A DNA stretch of 64,000 nt. Source: Lachnospiraceae bacterium. GTDB taxonomy: Bacteria; Bacillota; Clostridia; Lachnospirales; Lachnospiraceae. Below the pieces are notes generated by a model that had not been told where the DNA came from, made no database searches, and was given only the letters and a program-made list of their open reading frames with translations. The stretch covers positions 62,001 to 126,000 of the forward strand of contig JAILIS010000047.1 of assembly GCA_024695145.1 (NCBI GenBank). The letters run 5' to 3'. Made by a program: the position numbers and the translations under genes. Positions within the stretch are counted from its first letter, which is position 1, and every line of letters starts with the position of its first letter. Shown here piece after piece: positions 18,531-27,210 of the stretch.

Positions 18531-19886
18531 ATGAAACTGCATGATCTTTGCACCAAATTCCAGCATCTGATATTGTTTCTGATCGAGATCATTCTTTACG
18601 CCGCTTGTCTTGCGACGTTCTTTTTGATGTTTGCCATTGATAATCCCGAGATCATAGTCCTGTCAAGAACAGCGGCGGTTACGCTTTCGACATTTGCGAT
18701 AATGCTTATCCTTCTGACGCTCATGTACGGCAAGTACGACATAGGCCACAGAAAATGGGGGCAGGTGGCTCTGTCGGTATCGATAACGGTGATCATCACG
18801 GACCTTGTGACATATTTAGAACTTTCGATAATGAAGACCAATGAGGCCAATAACCCGACGTTCCGGCTCGAGAACATAGGGATACTGTTTCTTGTCTTCA
18901 TCATACAGATATTGCTGGTGTGCCTGCTGTCATATGCGGGAGAAGCCTTCTATTTCTGGATCAATCCGAAGGAAAAATGCCTTATCATCACATCGGATGA
19001 GACCGATGCCCGCCGTGTGGCCATGGCACTTTCGTCTTTTGAGAAAAAGTACGAGGTTGAAGATATAACATCATACACCGATCCCGGCCTTGAGAGCAAA
19101 ATGGTGGCTGCCGATACGGTTGTCCTTTATGAACTTCCGGTGGATGAGCGCACGAAGATAGTTGATTTTTGCTACAAAAATCTTAAGAACATATATTTCA
19201 ATCCGCATATAGCCGATATTCTCGAACAGAATTCGCGTTCGGTCATAGTCGATGACATCTCTCTCTTTTCAACAAGATACCACATGATCACTTTTGAGGA
19301 ACGCCTTGTCAAAAGATTCATGGATACGTTCATATCTCTCGTCGCACTCATAATTACCAGCCCGATAATACTGATCTCCGCCATCTGCATCAAGAAACAG
19401 GACGGCGGAAGCGTATTTTTCAGGCAGAAGCGCGCTACTGTCCACGGAAAGGTATTTGAGATAATCAAGTTCCGGACGATGCATGAAAATGTCGAAAATT
19501 TCTCTTCTACGGAAGGCGACGAGCGGATAACAAAGGTCGGAAGGATCCTTCGCAAGTACAGGATCGATGAGCTGCCTCAGTTTGTGAACATTTTAAAGGG
19601 AGATATGAGTCTGGTGGGGCCAAGACCCGAGATGCTCGAGAATGTGGAGGATTATGAGAAGGATCTTCCGGAGTTTCGTTACAGGCTCCGTATGAAGGCC
19701 GGTCTTACGGGTTATGCCCAGATCTACGGCAAATACAACACATCTTCAAGGGACAAGCTGATGCTCGACCTTATGTATATAGAAAACTACTCACTGCTTC
19801 GGGATGCCCAGCTGCTGTTTCAGACTGTGCTCGTACTGTTCAAGGCCGAAGACAGCACCGAGGCTTTCAGGACGGAAAAGAAATGA
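18531..19886 (+). CDS. Polyprenyl-phosphate sugar-1-phosphate transferase (initiating transferase 2)
   Basis: A 451-residue paralogue of the protein at 311, with four N-terminal hydrophobic segments (about 12-35, 43-65, 78-98, 115-140), a soluble middle domain, a re-entrant helix (265-287) and the PF02397-type catalytic domain. FRTMHEN, RIDELPQF (Asp346-Glu347), VGPRPEM (362-368) and KAGLTGYAQIYGKYN are all present. It would load the first sugar-1-phosphate of a repeat unit on undecaprenyl phosphate. The shared GYAQ.YGKYNT block with transferase 1 indicates duplication and divergence rather than independent recruitment. It starts immediately after the upstream TAG and overlaps the next gene by 4 nt. 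Confidence 0.9.
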   Translation: MKLHDLCTKFQHLILFLIEIILYAACLATFFLMFAIDNPEIIVLSRTAAVTLSTFAIMLILLTLMYGKYDIGHRKWGQVALSVSITVIITDLVTYLELSIMKTNEANNPTFRLENIGILFLVFIIQILLVCLLSYAGEAFYFWINPKEKCLIITSDETDARRVAMALSSFEKKYEVEDITSYTDPGLESKMVAADTVVLYELPVDERTKIVDFCYKNLKNIYFNPHIADILEQNSRSVIVDDISLFSTRYHMITFEERLVKRFMDTFISLVALIITSPIILISAICIKKQDGGSVFFRQKRATVHGKVFEIIKFRTMHENVENFSSTEGDERITKVGRILRKYRIDELPQFVNILKGDMSLVGPRPEMLENVEDYEKDLPEFRYRLRMKAGLTGYAQIYGKYNTSSRDKLMLDLMYIENYSLLRDAQLLFQTVLVLFKAEDSTEAFRTEKK

Positions 19887-20632
19887 GCGAAGACCGCGTA
19901 AAAATCTCCATAGTTACGGTTTCGTTCGATTCCGCCGCAACAATAGCCGATACGATAAGATCCGTGCTCGGTCAGACGTACCCGCCGTTTGAATACATAA
20001 TCATGGACGGGGGATCAAAGGATTCTACGCTCGATGTGATCGAAGGGTTCAGGGATGAATTCGAACAAAAAGGCATCGCGCTTATCGTTACAAGCGAAAA
20101 AGATGAAGGTATGTATGATGCGATGAATAAAGGCATCGCAGCATCATCCGGAGACATAGTCGGTATTATCAACAGCGACGACTGGTATGAAAAAGACGCT
20201 CTTGAAACGGTCGCGGACACATACTTAAAAACGGGGTTTGACCTGTTTTATGCCGATCTTCGAATGGTTTTTCCGGACGGCAGAAGTTTTGTGAAGCATT
20301 CACGTAACCGCTCATATGCCACGAGCCGCGACTGGAATCACCCGACTACCTTCATCACGCGAAGCATATACGAAAACAACAGATACAGAAACGATACGCT
20401 GCATGATGATTATGATCTTATCCTGCGGCTGAAGAAACAGAATGTGAAGACGGTTGTCGTAAATAAAGTACTGGCGGATTTCAGGATGAACGGAGTCAGT
20501 CACAACAGATCGTTATCCAAGGCTTTGTCCCGGATAAAGATAAAATATAAAATATACAGGCAGAACGGATACGGCCGGTACTATATTTTCGAATGCATGA
20601 TCGTTGAGCTCGGAAAACTGGTCATAGGATAG
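19883..20632 (+). CDS. GT2 family glycosyltransferase (WcaE/WcaA-like)
   Basis: A 249-residue single-domain GT-A enzyme. It shows ISIVTVSFDSAATIADTI, VLGQTYPPFEYIIMDGGSKDST, GMYDAMNKGIAASSGD, INSDDWY (DxD) and WNHPTTFITRSIYE. The MDGGSKDST and GMYDAMNKGI signatures are typical of the colanic-acid WcaE-type subfamily. It follows directly on the second initiating transferase (ATGA overlap) and so is a candidate for adding the second sugar of that repeat unit. The donor is not identifiable from sequence. Confidence 0.9.
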   Translation: MSEDRVKISIVTVSFDSAATIADTIRSVLGQTYPPFEYIIMDGGSKDSTLDVIEGFRDEFEQKGIALIVTSEKDEGMYDAMNKGIAASSGDIVGIINSDDWYEKDALETVADTYLKTGFDLFYADLRMVFPDGRSFVKHSRNRSYATSRDWNHPTTFITRSIYENNRYRNDTLHDDYDLILRLKKQNVKTVVVNKVLADFRMNGVSHNRSLSKALSRIKIKYKIYRQNGYGRYYIFECMIVELGKLVIG

Positions 20633-21820
20633 ATGAAAACAGTCACTTTTTTCTCAAATTATTTCAATCATCACCAGCGCGCTCTCTGTGATGCTTTCCA
20701 TGCCCTGCTTGGGGATGGTTTTACTTTTGTTGAGACAATGCCGATGGAATCTTTCCGCTCGGGAATGGGGTGGGACTCTACACCTCCCGGCTATGTGCTC
20801 AGGACTTATGAGAGCAGCGAAAACGAAGAGAGGGCAAAAGAACTTGCCCTGTCATCGGATCTTGTGATAATGGGTACTGCGCCCGAATATTACATAGAAC
20901 CGAGGCTTGATGCCGACAGGATCATCTTCAGGTATTCGGAACGCCCGTTAAAGGAAGGCTTTATCAAGTTCTTCATTCCGCGTCTTACCCGGAAATATAT
21001 CCATCTGCATGTCAGAAACAAAAACAAACGGATATACATACTGGCTGCAAGCGCATTTACATCATATGATTTTAAGAAGATGTTCGGAAGCTATCCGGAT
21101 AAGTGCTATAAGTTCGCATATTTTCCGAAGCTCATGACATATGATTACGATAAGCTTTACGATAAAAAGAAAGAAATCGCCGAAAAAGCCGGCGCCGTGA
21201 CCGTATTGTGGGAGGGCAGGATGATAAGGCTCAAGCGCGCGGATCTTCTGATAAAAGCGGTTGCGCAGCTCAGAAAAAAAGGATATGAGCTGCGGCTTAA
21301 GCTCATAGGCGACGGAGACAGGAAGGATGCGCTCATAAAGCTTACCCGGAAGCTCAGGATCGATGACATAGTGACTTTTGAAGGATTTCTTTCGCCCGAT
21401 GAGGCAAGGCTGCGTATGGAGAATGCCCAGATATATGTTATGACGAGCAACTTCCTTGAAGGGTGGGGTTCTGTGATATATGAAGCCCTTAACGCAGGAT
21501 GTGCCGTTGTGGCAAGCCATGCCTGCGGCGCCACCCCGTGGCTCGTCAGTGACAAAAGGACAGGGCTTGTATTTGAATCGGGAAGTGTAAGAAGCCTTGC
21601 CGCAAAGCTTGAAATGCTCCTTAAAGACGAAGGCATGCGGTATGACCTCGGTCAGCGCGCGTACGAACAGATGAGAGATATCTGGAATCCGCATGTTGCA
21701 GCAGAACGCGTCATAAAACTGTGCGATGCGCTTGAAGCGGGAGGTGATACCCTGTACACCGACGGGCCGTGCTCGAAAGCGCAGATCATTAAAAATGACT
21801 GGTATCGGGACATATCATAG
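20633..21820 (+). CDS. GT4 family glycosyltransferase
   Basis: A 395-residue GT-B enzyme. The N-terminal acceptor domain begins TVTFFSNYFNHHQRALCDAF. The donor domain has VTVLWEGRMIRLKRADLLIKA, LIGDGDRKDALIKL, VTFEGFLSPDEARLRM and the EX7E motif in NFLEGWGSVIYEALNAG, followed by VVASHACGATPWLV. The N-terminal FFSNYFNHHQ with a downstream GTAPEYY is seen in capsule GT4 enzymes that add residues late in repeat-unit assembly. It abuts its neighbours on both sides. Substrate unknown. Confidence 0.89.
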   Translation: MKTVTFFSNYFNHHQRALCDAFHALLGDGFTFVETMPMESFRSGMGWDSTPPGYVLRTYESSENEERAKELALSSDLVIMGTAPEYYIEPRLDADRIIFRYSERPLKEGFIKFFIPRLTRKYIHLHVRNKNKRIYILAASAFTSYDFKKMFGSYPDKCYKFAYFPKLMTYDYDKLYDKKKEIAEKAGAVTVLWEGRMIRLKRADLLIKAVAQLRKKGYELRLKLIGDGDRKDALIKLTRKLRIDDIVTFEGFLSPDEARLRMENAQIYVMTSNFLEGWGSVIYEALNAGCAVVASHACGATPWLVSDKRTGLVFESGSVRSLAAKLEMLLKDEGMRYDLGQRAYEQMRDIWNPHVAAERVIKLCDALEAGGDTLYTDGPCSKAQIIKNDWYRDIS

Positions 21821-22984
21821 ATGGAAGCACGTAAACGGACAATACTATATCTCATGGAGTATCCCATAGATCTTCCCGGAGGAGGTCAGGAATCCACCAA
21901 GACACTGTGCGAAGGACTTGTAAAAGACTCGCGGTTTGCACCTGTTGTAGCGTGTCCGTCGCTGCTGACACATGATATTTCCGACTATCCGTTTAAGATC
22001 GTCTGCTATCCTTCCGATGAGAACAGGGAGCTTTCGAAGATCAGAAGGATAAAGAACTTTCTTTTGAGGATCGCTCATTTTAAACGGATCATAAGGGAAG
22101 TCAGCCCGGACCTGATCCATGTGTCCATGTCGGAATCGCTCATAACCTTCGGGGCGCTCAGAGTCCCGGGATCATTCAAAAACATCCCTTTTGTGTACAC
22201 CGACAGGGGTCTTCGCTTCGGGTACAGAAAGCATTCGCTTATATGCATAAAAGCCACGATGAAAAGAGCGGCGAGAATGCTGACGACGACCCGTTACAAT
22301 GCCTCTTTGTGGGATGATCTGTCTGTCCCGGTCACCGTGATACCAAATACGATCAGCAGTGCGTTTAACGATTATGACCCGAAAAAGCGCAGTCTGATGC
22401 GGGGAAAATACGATGTGGACGATGACGTGACGGTCATCGGATTTGCCGGAAGGATATCGGAAGAAAAGAACTGGGAAAAGGTTCCGGATGTGGTAAGAGC
22501 CATATCGGAGGCAGGCATAAAGATAAAAGTCGCGCTCGTGCTTTCCGTATACGAGAGCACGGATGAGAAGACGGCAGAGAACATACGAAGCGGTATTGCC
22601 GGCATTGTCGGCAAAGAGAATCTTATCTATATGCAGGATCTCGATCAGAAGGAGATATCCGCCTATTACTATCTTGTTGATTTTTTCATAATGACAAGCA
22701 GCTTCGAGTCCTTCGGAAAGGCCGCGGTTGAGGCCATGAGCAGGAAATGCGTTGTCCTCTCGACGGCTGTCGGAGGACTTCCCGAGGTTATCGGGAAAAA
22801 AGATGATCTATACGACATGGAAGATCTCGGCCGTCTTACCGACAGGATAAGACAGCTCCTCGATGACGAAGATGCCATGGAGCGGGAGCGGCAGATGTTT
22901 TATGAAAGGTATAAGGACAATTATACCGAAGATAAAAATATTGAAGGTCATATAAAGGTTTATGAAGAAATACTCGGCAGATAA
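21821..22984 (+). CDS. GT4 family glycosyltransferase
   Basis: A 387-residue GT-B enzyme. EYPIDLPGGGQESTKTLCEGL is the nucleotide-sugar GT4 N-terminal loop. DLIHVSMSESLITFGALR, YTDRGLRFGYRK, VIPNTISSAFN, IGFAGRISEEKNWEKVP, TSSFESFGKAAVEAMSRK (EX7E) and VLSTAVGGLPEVIG complete the family pattern. It begins immediately after the preceding stop and its 3' end overlaps the third flippase by 23 nt. Expected to extend the cytoplasmic lipid-linked glycan with retention of configuration. Confidence 0.9.
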   Translation: MEARKRTILYLMEYPIDLPGGGQESTKTLCEGLVKDSRFAPVVACPSLLTHDISDYPFKIVCYPSDENRELSKIRRIKNFLLRIAHFKRIIREVSPDLIHVSMSESLITFGALRVPGSFKNIPFVYTDRGLRFGYRKHSLICIKATMKRAARMLTTTRYNASLWDDLSVPVTVIPNTISSAFNDYDPKKRSLMRGKYDVDDDVTVIGFAGRISEEKNWEKVPDVVRAISEAGIKIKVALVLSVYESTDEKTAENIRSGIAGIVGKENLIYMQDLDQKEISAYYYLVDFFIMTSSFESFGKAAVEAMSRKCVVLSTAVGGLPEVIGKKDDLYDMEDLGRLTDRIRQLLDDEDAMERERQMFYERYKDNYTEDKNIEGHIKVYEEILGR

Positions 22985-24413
22985 AACTTCAAACGTTCTG
23001 TCATCTTTCCTGGAATACTTCTACGGTAATTTTGTCGTACTTATCCTGGGCTTTGTTTCGCTTCCCCTTATGACAAGGCTGCTCTCCACAGGGGAGTACG
23101 GACGCACGAATCTGTTCCTGTCCGCAGTGTCCGTCATATACATATTTGCGATACTCGGACTTGACCAGTCGTACATCAGGTACTATTACAACGAAAACGT
23201 TGATACGAGAAAACTGTTTACGCAGTGTCTGCGGATGCCCGTCATACTTGTGTGTTTTCTCACTCTGATATATTTTGCGTTCGCGGACCGTTTTAACATG
23301 CTGCTCTTTGAAAGAAGCGGTACGGATATAACGCTACTCGTCATAGGGTATACGGTAACATCGGTATTTGAGAGATTTCTTTTTCTCGATATAAGGATGA
23401 GACAGAGAGGAAAGCTTTATTCCAATCTGAACATAGCCACGAAAGTGCTGAACATTCTTTTTATCGTTGCGTTCGTATACATCCTCGGAGATGATTTCAG
23501 GGTGGGCCTGTATGCACAGACACTGCCTCTTATGATAATAACCCTCGGGCTGCTGATCGCATTCATCCGAAAAGGCCGCGGATATACCGGCAGAGCGCAT
23601 ACGGTCACGGAAAAGGAACTTCTGACCTACGGCATTCCTTTTGTTCCGATGCTTTTGATGGAATGGCTCTTATCTTCCATGGATAAATGGTCCATCAGGT
23701 TTCTGAACGATTTTCAGGAAACGGGAGTGTATTCTTCCGCCATGCAGATCATGACGATACTGCTCACCCTGAAGATCACGTATGTCGCATTCTGGGCACC
23801 GATAGCGGTAAAAAAATATGAGCAGGAGGACGAGGATACCGCAAAGGATTTTTTCGCCGACATATTCCTGAAAGTACAGTTTTTATGCCTTCTTGCGGCG
23901 TTCGGTCTTACCGCTTTCCGCAGCATTATAATACTCATCCTGGGGGAAAAATACCGCAGTGCATCCGCCATAATACCGTTCCTGTCGCTGATGCCGGTGC
24001 TTTCGATCCTGTTTGAGATGACCGGCCAGGGGATAAAGTTTAAAAAGAAGCCGGTGTATTTCAATTATGCCTCAGCCGTTGCCATATGCTGCAATCTGGT
24101 CGGAAATCTTGTGCTCGTTCCGCGCTATAAGGGCGTCGGTGCGGCTGTAGCAACAGCCTTTACCTATATAGTCTATTTTGCGATCGGGACATATTTTGCC
24201 CAGAAATGCTATCCCGTAAAATATGATCTTGCGCCCCTGATCATATCCGTCGCTGTGTATGTTATATATGCAGGGTTCGCTACGGTTACGCAAAATGAAT
24301 GGATGAACGTGCTCACAGGTGTTATACTGATCATCGGACTGATGATACTGAACAGGAAGACCGTTGCCGCCCTGTGGGGTTACTGCATGGATTTTATCAA
24401 ACAGAGGAAATAA
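22962..24413 (+). CDS. wzx: Wzx-type flippase 3
   Basis: A 483-residue polytopic protein of the MOP flippase superfamily with about 12-14 helices. It begins SSFLEYFYGNFVVLILGFVSLPLMTRLLSTGEYGRTNLFL and contains YGIPFVPMLLMEWLLSSMDKW in the middle, both typical of Wzx. The ATG lies inside the preceding gene, with AAAGG at a suitable distance. As the last membrane exporter of the run it probably serves the repeat unit built by the genes from 17067 onward. Assigning each flippase to an initiating transferase is inference from order only. Confidence 0.87.
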   Translation: MKKYSADKTSNVLSSFLEYFYGNFVVLILGFVSLPLMTRLLSTGEYGRTNLFLSAVSVIYIFAILGLDQSYIRYYYNENVDTRKLFTQCLRMPVILVCFLTLIYFAFADRFNMLLFERSGTDITLLVIGYTVTSVFERFLFLDIRMRQRGKLYSNLNIATKVLNILFIVAFVYILGDDFRVGLYAQTLPLMIITLGLLIAFIRKGRGYTGRAHTVTEKELLTYGIPFVPMLLMEWLLSSMDKWSIRFLNDFQETGVYSSAMQIMTILLTLKITYVAFWAPIAVKKYEQEDEDTAKDFFADIFLKVQFLCLLAAFGLTAFRSIIILILGEKYRSASAIIPFLSLMPVLSILFEMTGQGIKFKKKPVYFNYASAVAICCNLVGNLVLVPRYKGVGAAVATAFTYIVYFAIGTYFAQKCYPVKYDLAPLIISVAVYVIYAGFATVTQNEWMNVLTGVILIIGLMILNRKTVAALWGYCMDFIKQRK

Positions 24414-24416
24414 ACG

Positions 24417-25151
24417 TTGGCGCTAACAGTCAATGCCGATGATTTCGGCTTCAGCGAAAGTGTGAATACGGCCATAGCGGAGGCTTTTGCAAAAAAGCTC
24501 ATTGACAGGACAACGCTGATGGCCAATATGCCGTGTGCCCGGAAGGCCATGGAGCTTGCCCGTAAGGAAGGTTTTTCGGACAAAGTCGGGATCCACGTAA
24601 ATCTTACATCCGGACATCCGCTTGTTGAAGAGCTTTCAAAAGATGCCGTGATGTGCGATCCGGCCGGAGAATTTTCGGCTGATTTTGCAAGAAATATGAA
24701 GACACGGTTTCATCTTCCGAAAGAGACCTCATCACTTGTCGAGAAGGAGATAAGGGCCCAGTTTGATATGTATCGCGAGCTTGGTGGTACGCTCTGGCAT
24801 GTGGATTCGCATCACTATGTCCATACGGACCCGTCGATCTGGAAGATACTTAAGAAAGTCATTAAGGATTATCCGGTAACTTCGGTAAGACTGACGAGAA
24901 ACATGTTTACCGGCGGCAGCAGGCTGATGCATATATACAAGAGCATGCTGAACCGGTCGATAAGGCGGTTTTGTGCCGGTGATCCCGTGTATTTCGGATC
25001 CGCAGAGGATTACGCATCATATTTTGCCGATCCGGCAGCCGCATCCGCAAAGTATGACATCGAGGTGATGGTCCACCCCGTTTATGACGAGAGCGGAACG
25101 CTGTGCGATATTTACCATGAAAAGTATCACAAATTGACTCAACTGCATTGA
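24417..25151 (+). CDS. YdjC/ChbG-family carbohydrate deacetylase
   Basis: A 244-residue cytoplasmic protein of the YdjC family (PF04794 type). Metal-site signatures are TVNADDFGFSESVN near the N-terminus, KVGIHVNLTSGHPLV and the GTLWHVDSHHYVH segment. Characterised ChbG proteins remove an N-acetyl group from chitin-type disaccharides. Relatives in glycan clusters plausibly deacetylate a HexNAc of the product or of a lipid-linked intermediate. The start is TTG, preceded by GAGGAAA, 3 nt after the flippase stop. The stop overlaps the -35 element of the rmlB promoter. It is the last gene of the first run. Confidence 0.87.
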   Translation: MALTVNADDFGFSESVNTAIAEAFAKKLIDRTTLMANMPCARKAMELARKEGFSDKVGIHVNLTSGHPLVEELSKDAVMCDPAGEFSADFARNMKTRFHLPKETSSLVEKEIRAQFDMYRELGGTLWHVDSHHYVHTDPSIWKILKKVIKDYPVTSVRLTRNMFTGGSRLMHIYKSMLNRSIRRFCAGDPVYFGSAEDYASYFADPAAASAKYDIEVMVHPVYDESGTLCDIYHEKYHKLTQLH

Positions 25152-25176
25152 CGTTAAAATATTGTTATGTTAACAT
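25148..25176 (+). promoter_or_regulatory. Predicted sigma-A promoter upstream of rmlB
   Basis: TTGACG (25148-25153) and TAACAT (25171-25176) are separated by exactly 17 nt. The -35 matches five of six consensus bases and the -10 four of six; the spacer is AT-rich. The element overlaps the stop codon of the deacetylase gene, and rmlB starts 20 nt beyond the -10, so the leader would be very short (about 14 nt). It would give the rml-ABC exporter block its own transcription. Confidence 0.6.
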
Positions 25177-25196
25177 ATTCGAGGAAGGGGAACATA

Positions 25197-26270
25197 ATGA
25201 AAACATATCTTGTAACCGGAGGAGCCGGCTTCATAGGTTCCAATTTTATCCATTACATGTTTGACAGATACGGCGATGACATAAAGATCATCAATGTCGA
25301 TCTTCTGACATATGCGGGTAATCTTGAGAATCTTTCCGATGTAAAGAACAATCCGAACTATTCGTTTGTAAAGGCGGATATCTGCGATAAGGTTGAGATA
25401 TCGAAGATTTTTGCCGATAATGATATTGACAGCGTGGTTCATTTTGCTGCCGAGTCACACGTGGACAGGAGCATTAAAGACCCCGAGGTCTTTGCGCGCA
25501 CAAATGTCATAGGTACACTTAACATGCTCAACTGTGCCAAAGAGGCATGGGAGACGAACGACGGTTTTAAGGAGGGAAAGAGGTTCCTCCACGTTTCGAC
25601 CGATGAAGTGTACGGTTCATTAACGGAAGAAGGTACGTATTTTTACGAGACGACGCCCTATGATCCCCACAGCCCGTATTCGGCGAGCAAGGCATCGTCT
25701 GATTTTCTCGTTAAGGCTTATGTGGATACGTACGGTTTTCCGGCGCTGATCACGAACTGCAGTAACAATTACGGACCGTACCAGTTCCCGGAAAAGCTCA
25801 TACCGCTCATAATCAACAACGTGCTCACGGGGAAGAAGCTTCCGGTGTACGGAGACGGCAAAAATGTGCGTGACTGGCTCTATGTCATGGATCATGCCAA
25901 GGCCATAGACATGGTCATCGAAAAGGGCCGGATCGGCGAGAAATACAATGTCGGCGGTCATAATGAAAAACAGAACATAGAGATCGTAAAGATCATTATA
26001 GACACGATAAAGGAAATGCTTCCCGAAGACGACGAGCGTCAGGCACATATCAATTATGACCTGATAACATACGTGGAAGACCGGAAAGGGCATGACAGAC
26101 GGTATGCCATAGCTCCCGACAAGATCAGATCCGAGATAGGATGGGAGCCCGATACGATGTTTGCCGAAGGGATAAAGCTTACGATACGCTGGTACTTCGA
26201 CCATACCGAGTGGATGGAGCACGTGACCAGCGGTGATTATCAGAAATACTACGAGGAAATGTATAAATGA
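25197..26270 (+). CDS. rmlB: dTDP-glucose 4,6-dehydratase
   Basis: Second step of the dTDP-L-rhamnose pathway: dTDP-glucose to dTDP-4-keto-6-deoxyglucose, using bound NAD. The extended SDR protein (357 residues) has [11 protein letters not shown] at the N-terminus, [22 protein letters not shown], the [12 protein letters not shown] catalytic Tyr-Lys segment, [19 protein letters not shown] and [12 protein letters not shown], all RmlB signatures. I start at the ATG at 25197 because GAGGAAGGGG (25181-25190) lies just upstream; the ATG at 25167 is inside the promoter spacer. It overlaps rmlA by 4 nt. Confidence 0.96.
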   Translation: MKTYLVTGGAGFIGSNFIHYMFDRYGDDIKIINVDLLTYAGNLENLSDVKNNPNYSFVKADICDKVEISKIFADNDIDSVVHFAAESHVDRSIKDPEVFARTNVIGTLNMLNCAKEAWETNDGFKEGKRFLHVSTDEVYGSLTEEGTYFYETTPYDPHSPYSASKASSDFLVKAYVDTYGFPALITNCSNNYGPYQFPEKLIPLIINNVLTGKKLPVYGDGKNVRDWLYVMDHAKAIDMVIEKGRIGEKYNVGGHNEKQNIEIVKIIIDTIKEMLPEDDERQAHINYDLITYVEDRKGHDRRYAIAPDKIRSEIGWEPDTMFAEGIKLTIRWYFDHTEWMEHVTSGDYQKYYEEMYK

Positions 26271-27136
26271 AAGGTATAATTCTTGCGGGAGGTTCCGGAA
26301 CCAGACTGTATCCTCTCACAAAGGCGATGTCCAAGCAGATGATGCCGGTATACGACAAGCCGATGATCTATTATCCGCTGTCGATCCTGATGCTGGCCGG
26401 TATAAGGGAAATACTGATCATATCAACACCCCGCGATATTCCCGCATTTCAGGAGCTGTTCGGTGACGGCAGCCAGCTGGGTCTTGATATGTCTTATGCT
26501 GTTCAGGAAACTCCCAGAGGACTGGCGGACGCGTTCATTATCGGAGAGAAGTTCATAGGCAGCGACGGTGTTGCGCTGATACTCGGTGATAACATCTTCT
26601 ACGGTCAGAGCTTCTCGAAAATACTGCGCGACGTGACGATGAGAGAAAAAGGCGCCACCATTTTCGGATATTATGTAAGGGATCCGAAGGAATACGGGGT
26701 TGTGGAATTCGATGAGAACGGAAAGGCGATATCCATCGAGGAGAAGCCTGAAAAGCCCCGTTCCAACTACGCTGTCCCGGGACTGTATTTTTACGATAAT
26801 GACGTTGTTGATATTGCAAAGAACGTTAAGCCCTCCGCAAGAGGTGAGATAGAGATAACATCGGTAAACAACGTATATCTTGAGCGCGGAGATCTGTATG
26901 TGGAGACACTCGGACGCGGATTTGCGTGGCTTGATACAGGTAATCACGATATGCTTCTCGATGCGGCTGATTTTGTCAGGGCATTCCAGAAACGCCAGGG
27001 CATGTATATCTCATGCATAGAGGAGATAGCATACAGAAGAAACTTTATAGACAAAGACCGGCTGCTTAAGCTGGCCGAGCCGCTTCTTAAAACGGATTAC
27101 GGAAAGTATCTGGTGGACGTGGCGAACGGACTGTAG
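26267..27136 (+). CDS. rmlA: Glucose-1-phosphate thymidylyltransferase
   Basis: Makes dTDP-glucose from glucose-1-phosphate and dTTP, the entry step to dTDP-deoxyhexoses. The 289 residues match the short RmlA class. [14 protein letters not shown] at the N-terminus, [45 protein letters not shown] and [15 protein letters not shown] are diagnostic. The glucose-1-phosphate can be supplied by the phosphohexomutase at 39281. It overlaps rmlB (ATGA), and 74 nt with a strong stem-loop separate it from the muramidase gene. Confidence 0.96.
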   Translation: MKGIILAGGSGTRLYPLTKAMSKQMMPVYDKPMIYYPLSILMLAGIREILIISTPRDIPAFQELFGDGSQLGLDMSYAVQETPRGLADAFIIGEKFIGSDGVALILGDNIFYGQSFSKILRDVTMREKGATIFGYYVRDPKEYGVVEFDENGKAISIEEKPEKPRSNYAVPGLYFYDNDVVDIAKNVKPSARGEIEITSVNNVYLERGDLYVETLGRGFAWLDTGNHDMLLDAADFVRAFQKRQGMYISCIEEIAYRRNFIDKDRLLKLAEPLLKTDYGKYLVDVANGL

Positions 27137-27141
27137 TTATG

Positions 27142-27166
27142 ATCCCCGGAAGAGGGAGCCGGGGAT
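27142..27166 (+). other. GC-rich stem-loop between rmlA and the GH25 gene
   Basis: An inverted repeat, ATCCCCGG (27142-27149) and CCGGGGAT (27159-27166), with a 9-nt purine loop begins 5 nt after the rmlA stop. No T-run follows, so it is not a standard intrinsic terminator. It could stabilise the 3' end of the rmlBA message or set different transcript levels on its two sides. Sequence evidence is limited to the perfect 8-bp GC-rich stem. Confidence 0.55.
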
Positions 27167-27210
27167 GGGACATCTGATGACGTGGCTTTAATACGGGTAA
27201 GGGGAAAAAT

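Noticed and set aside
27142..27166. Intrinsic terminator after rmlA
   Set aside because: The stem is good but there is no T-run, and the operon continues with rmlC; kept only as a stem-loop.
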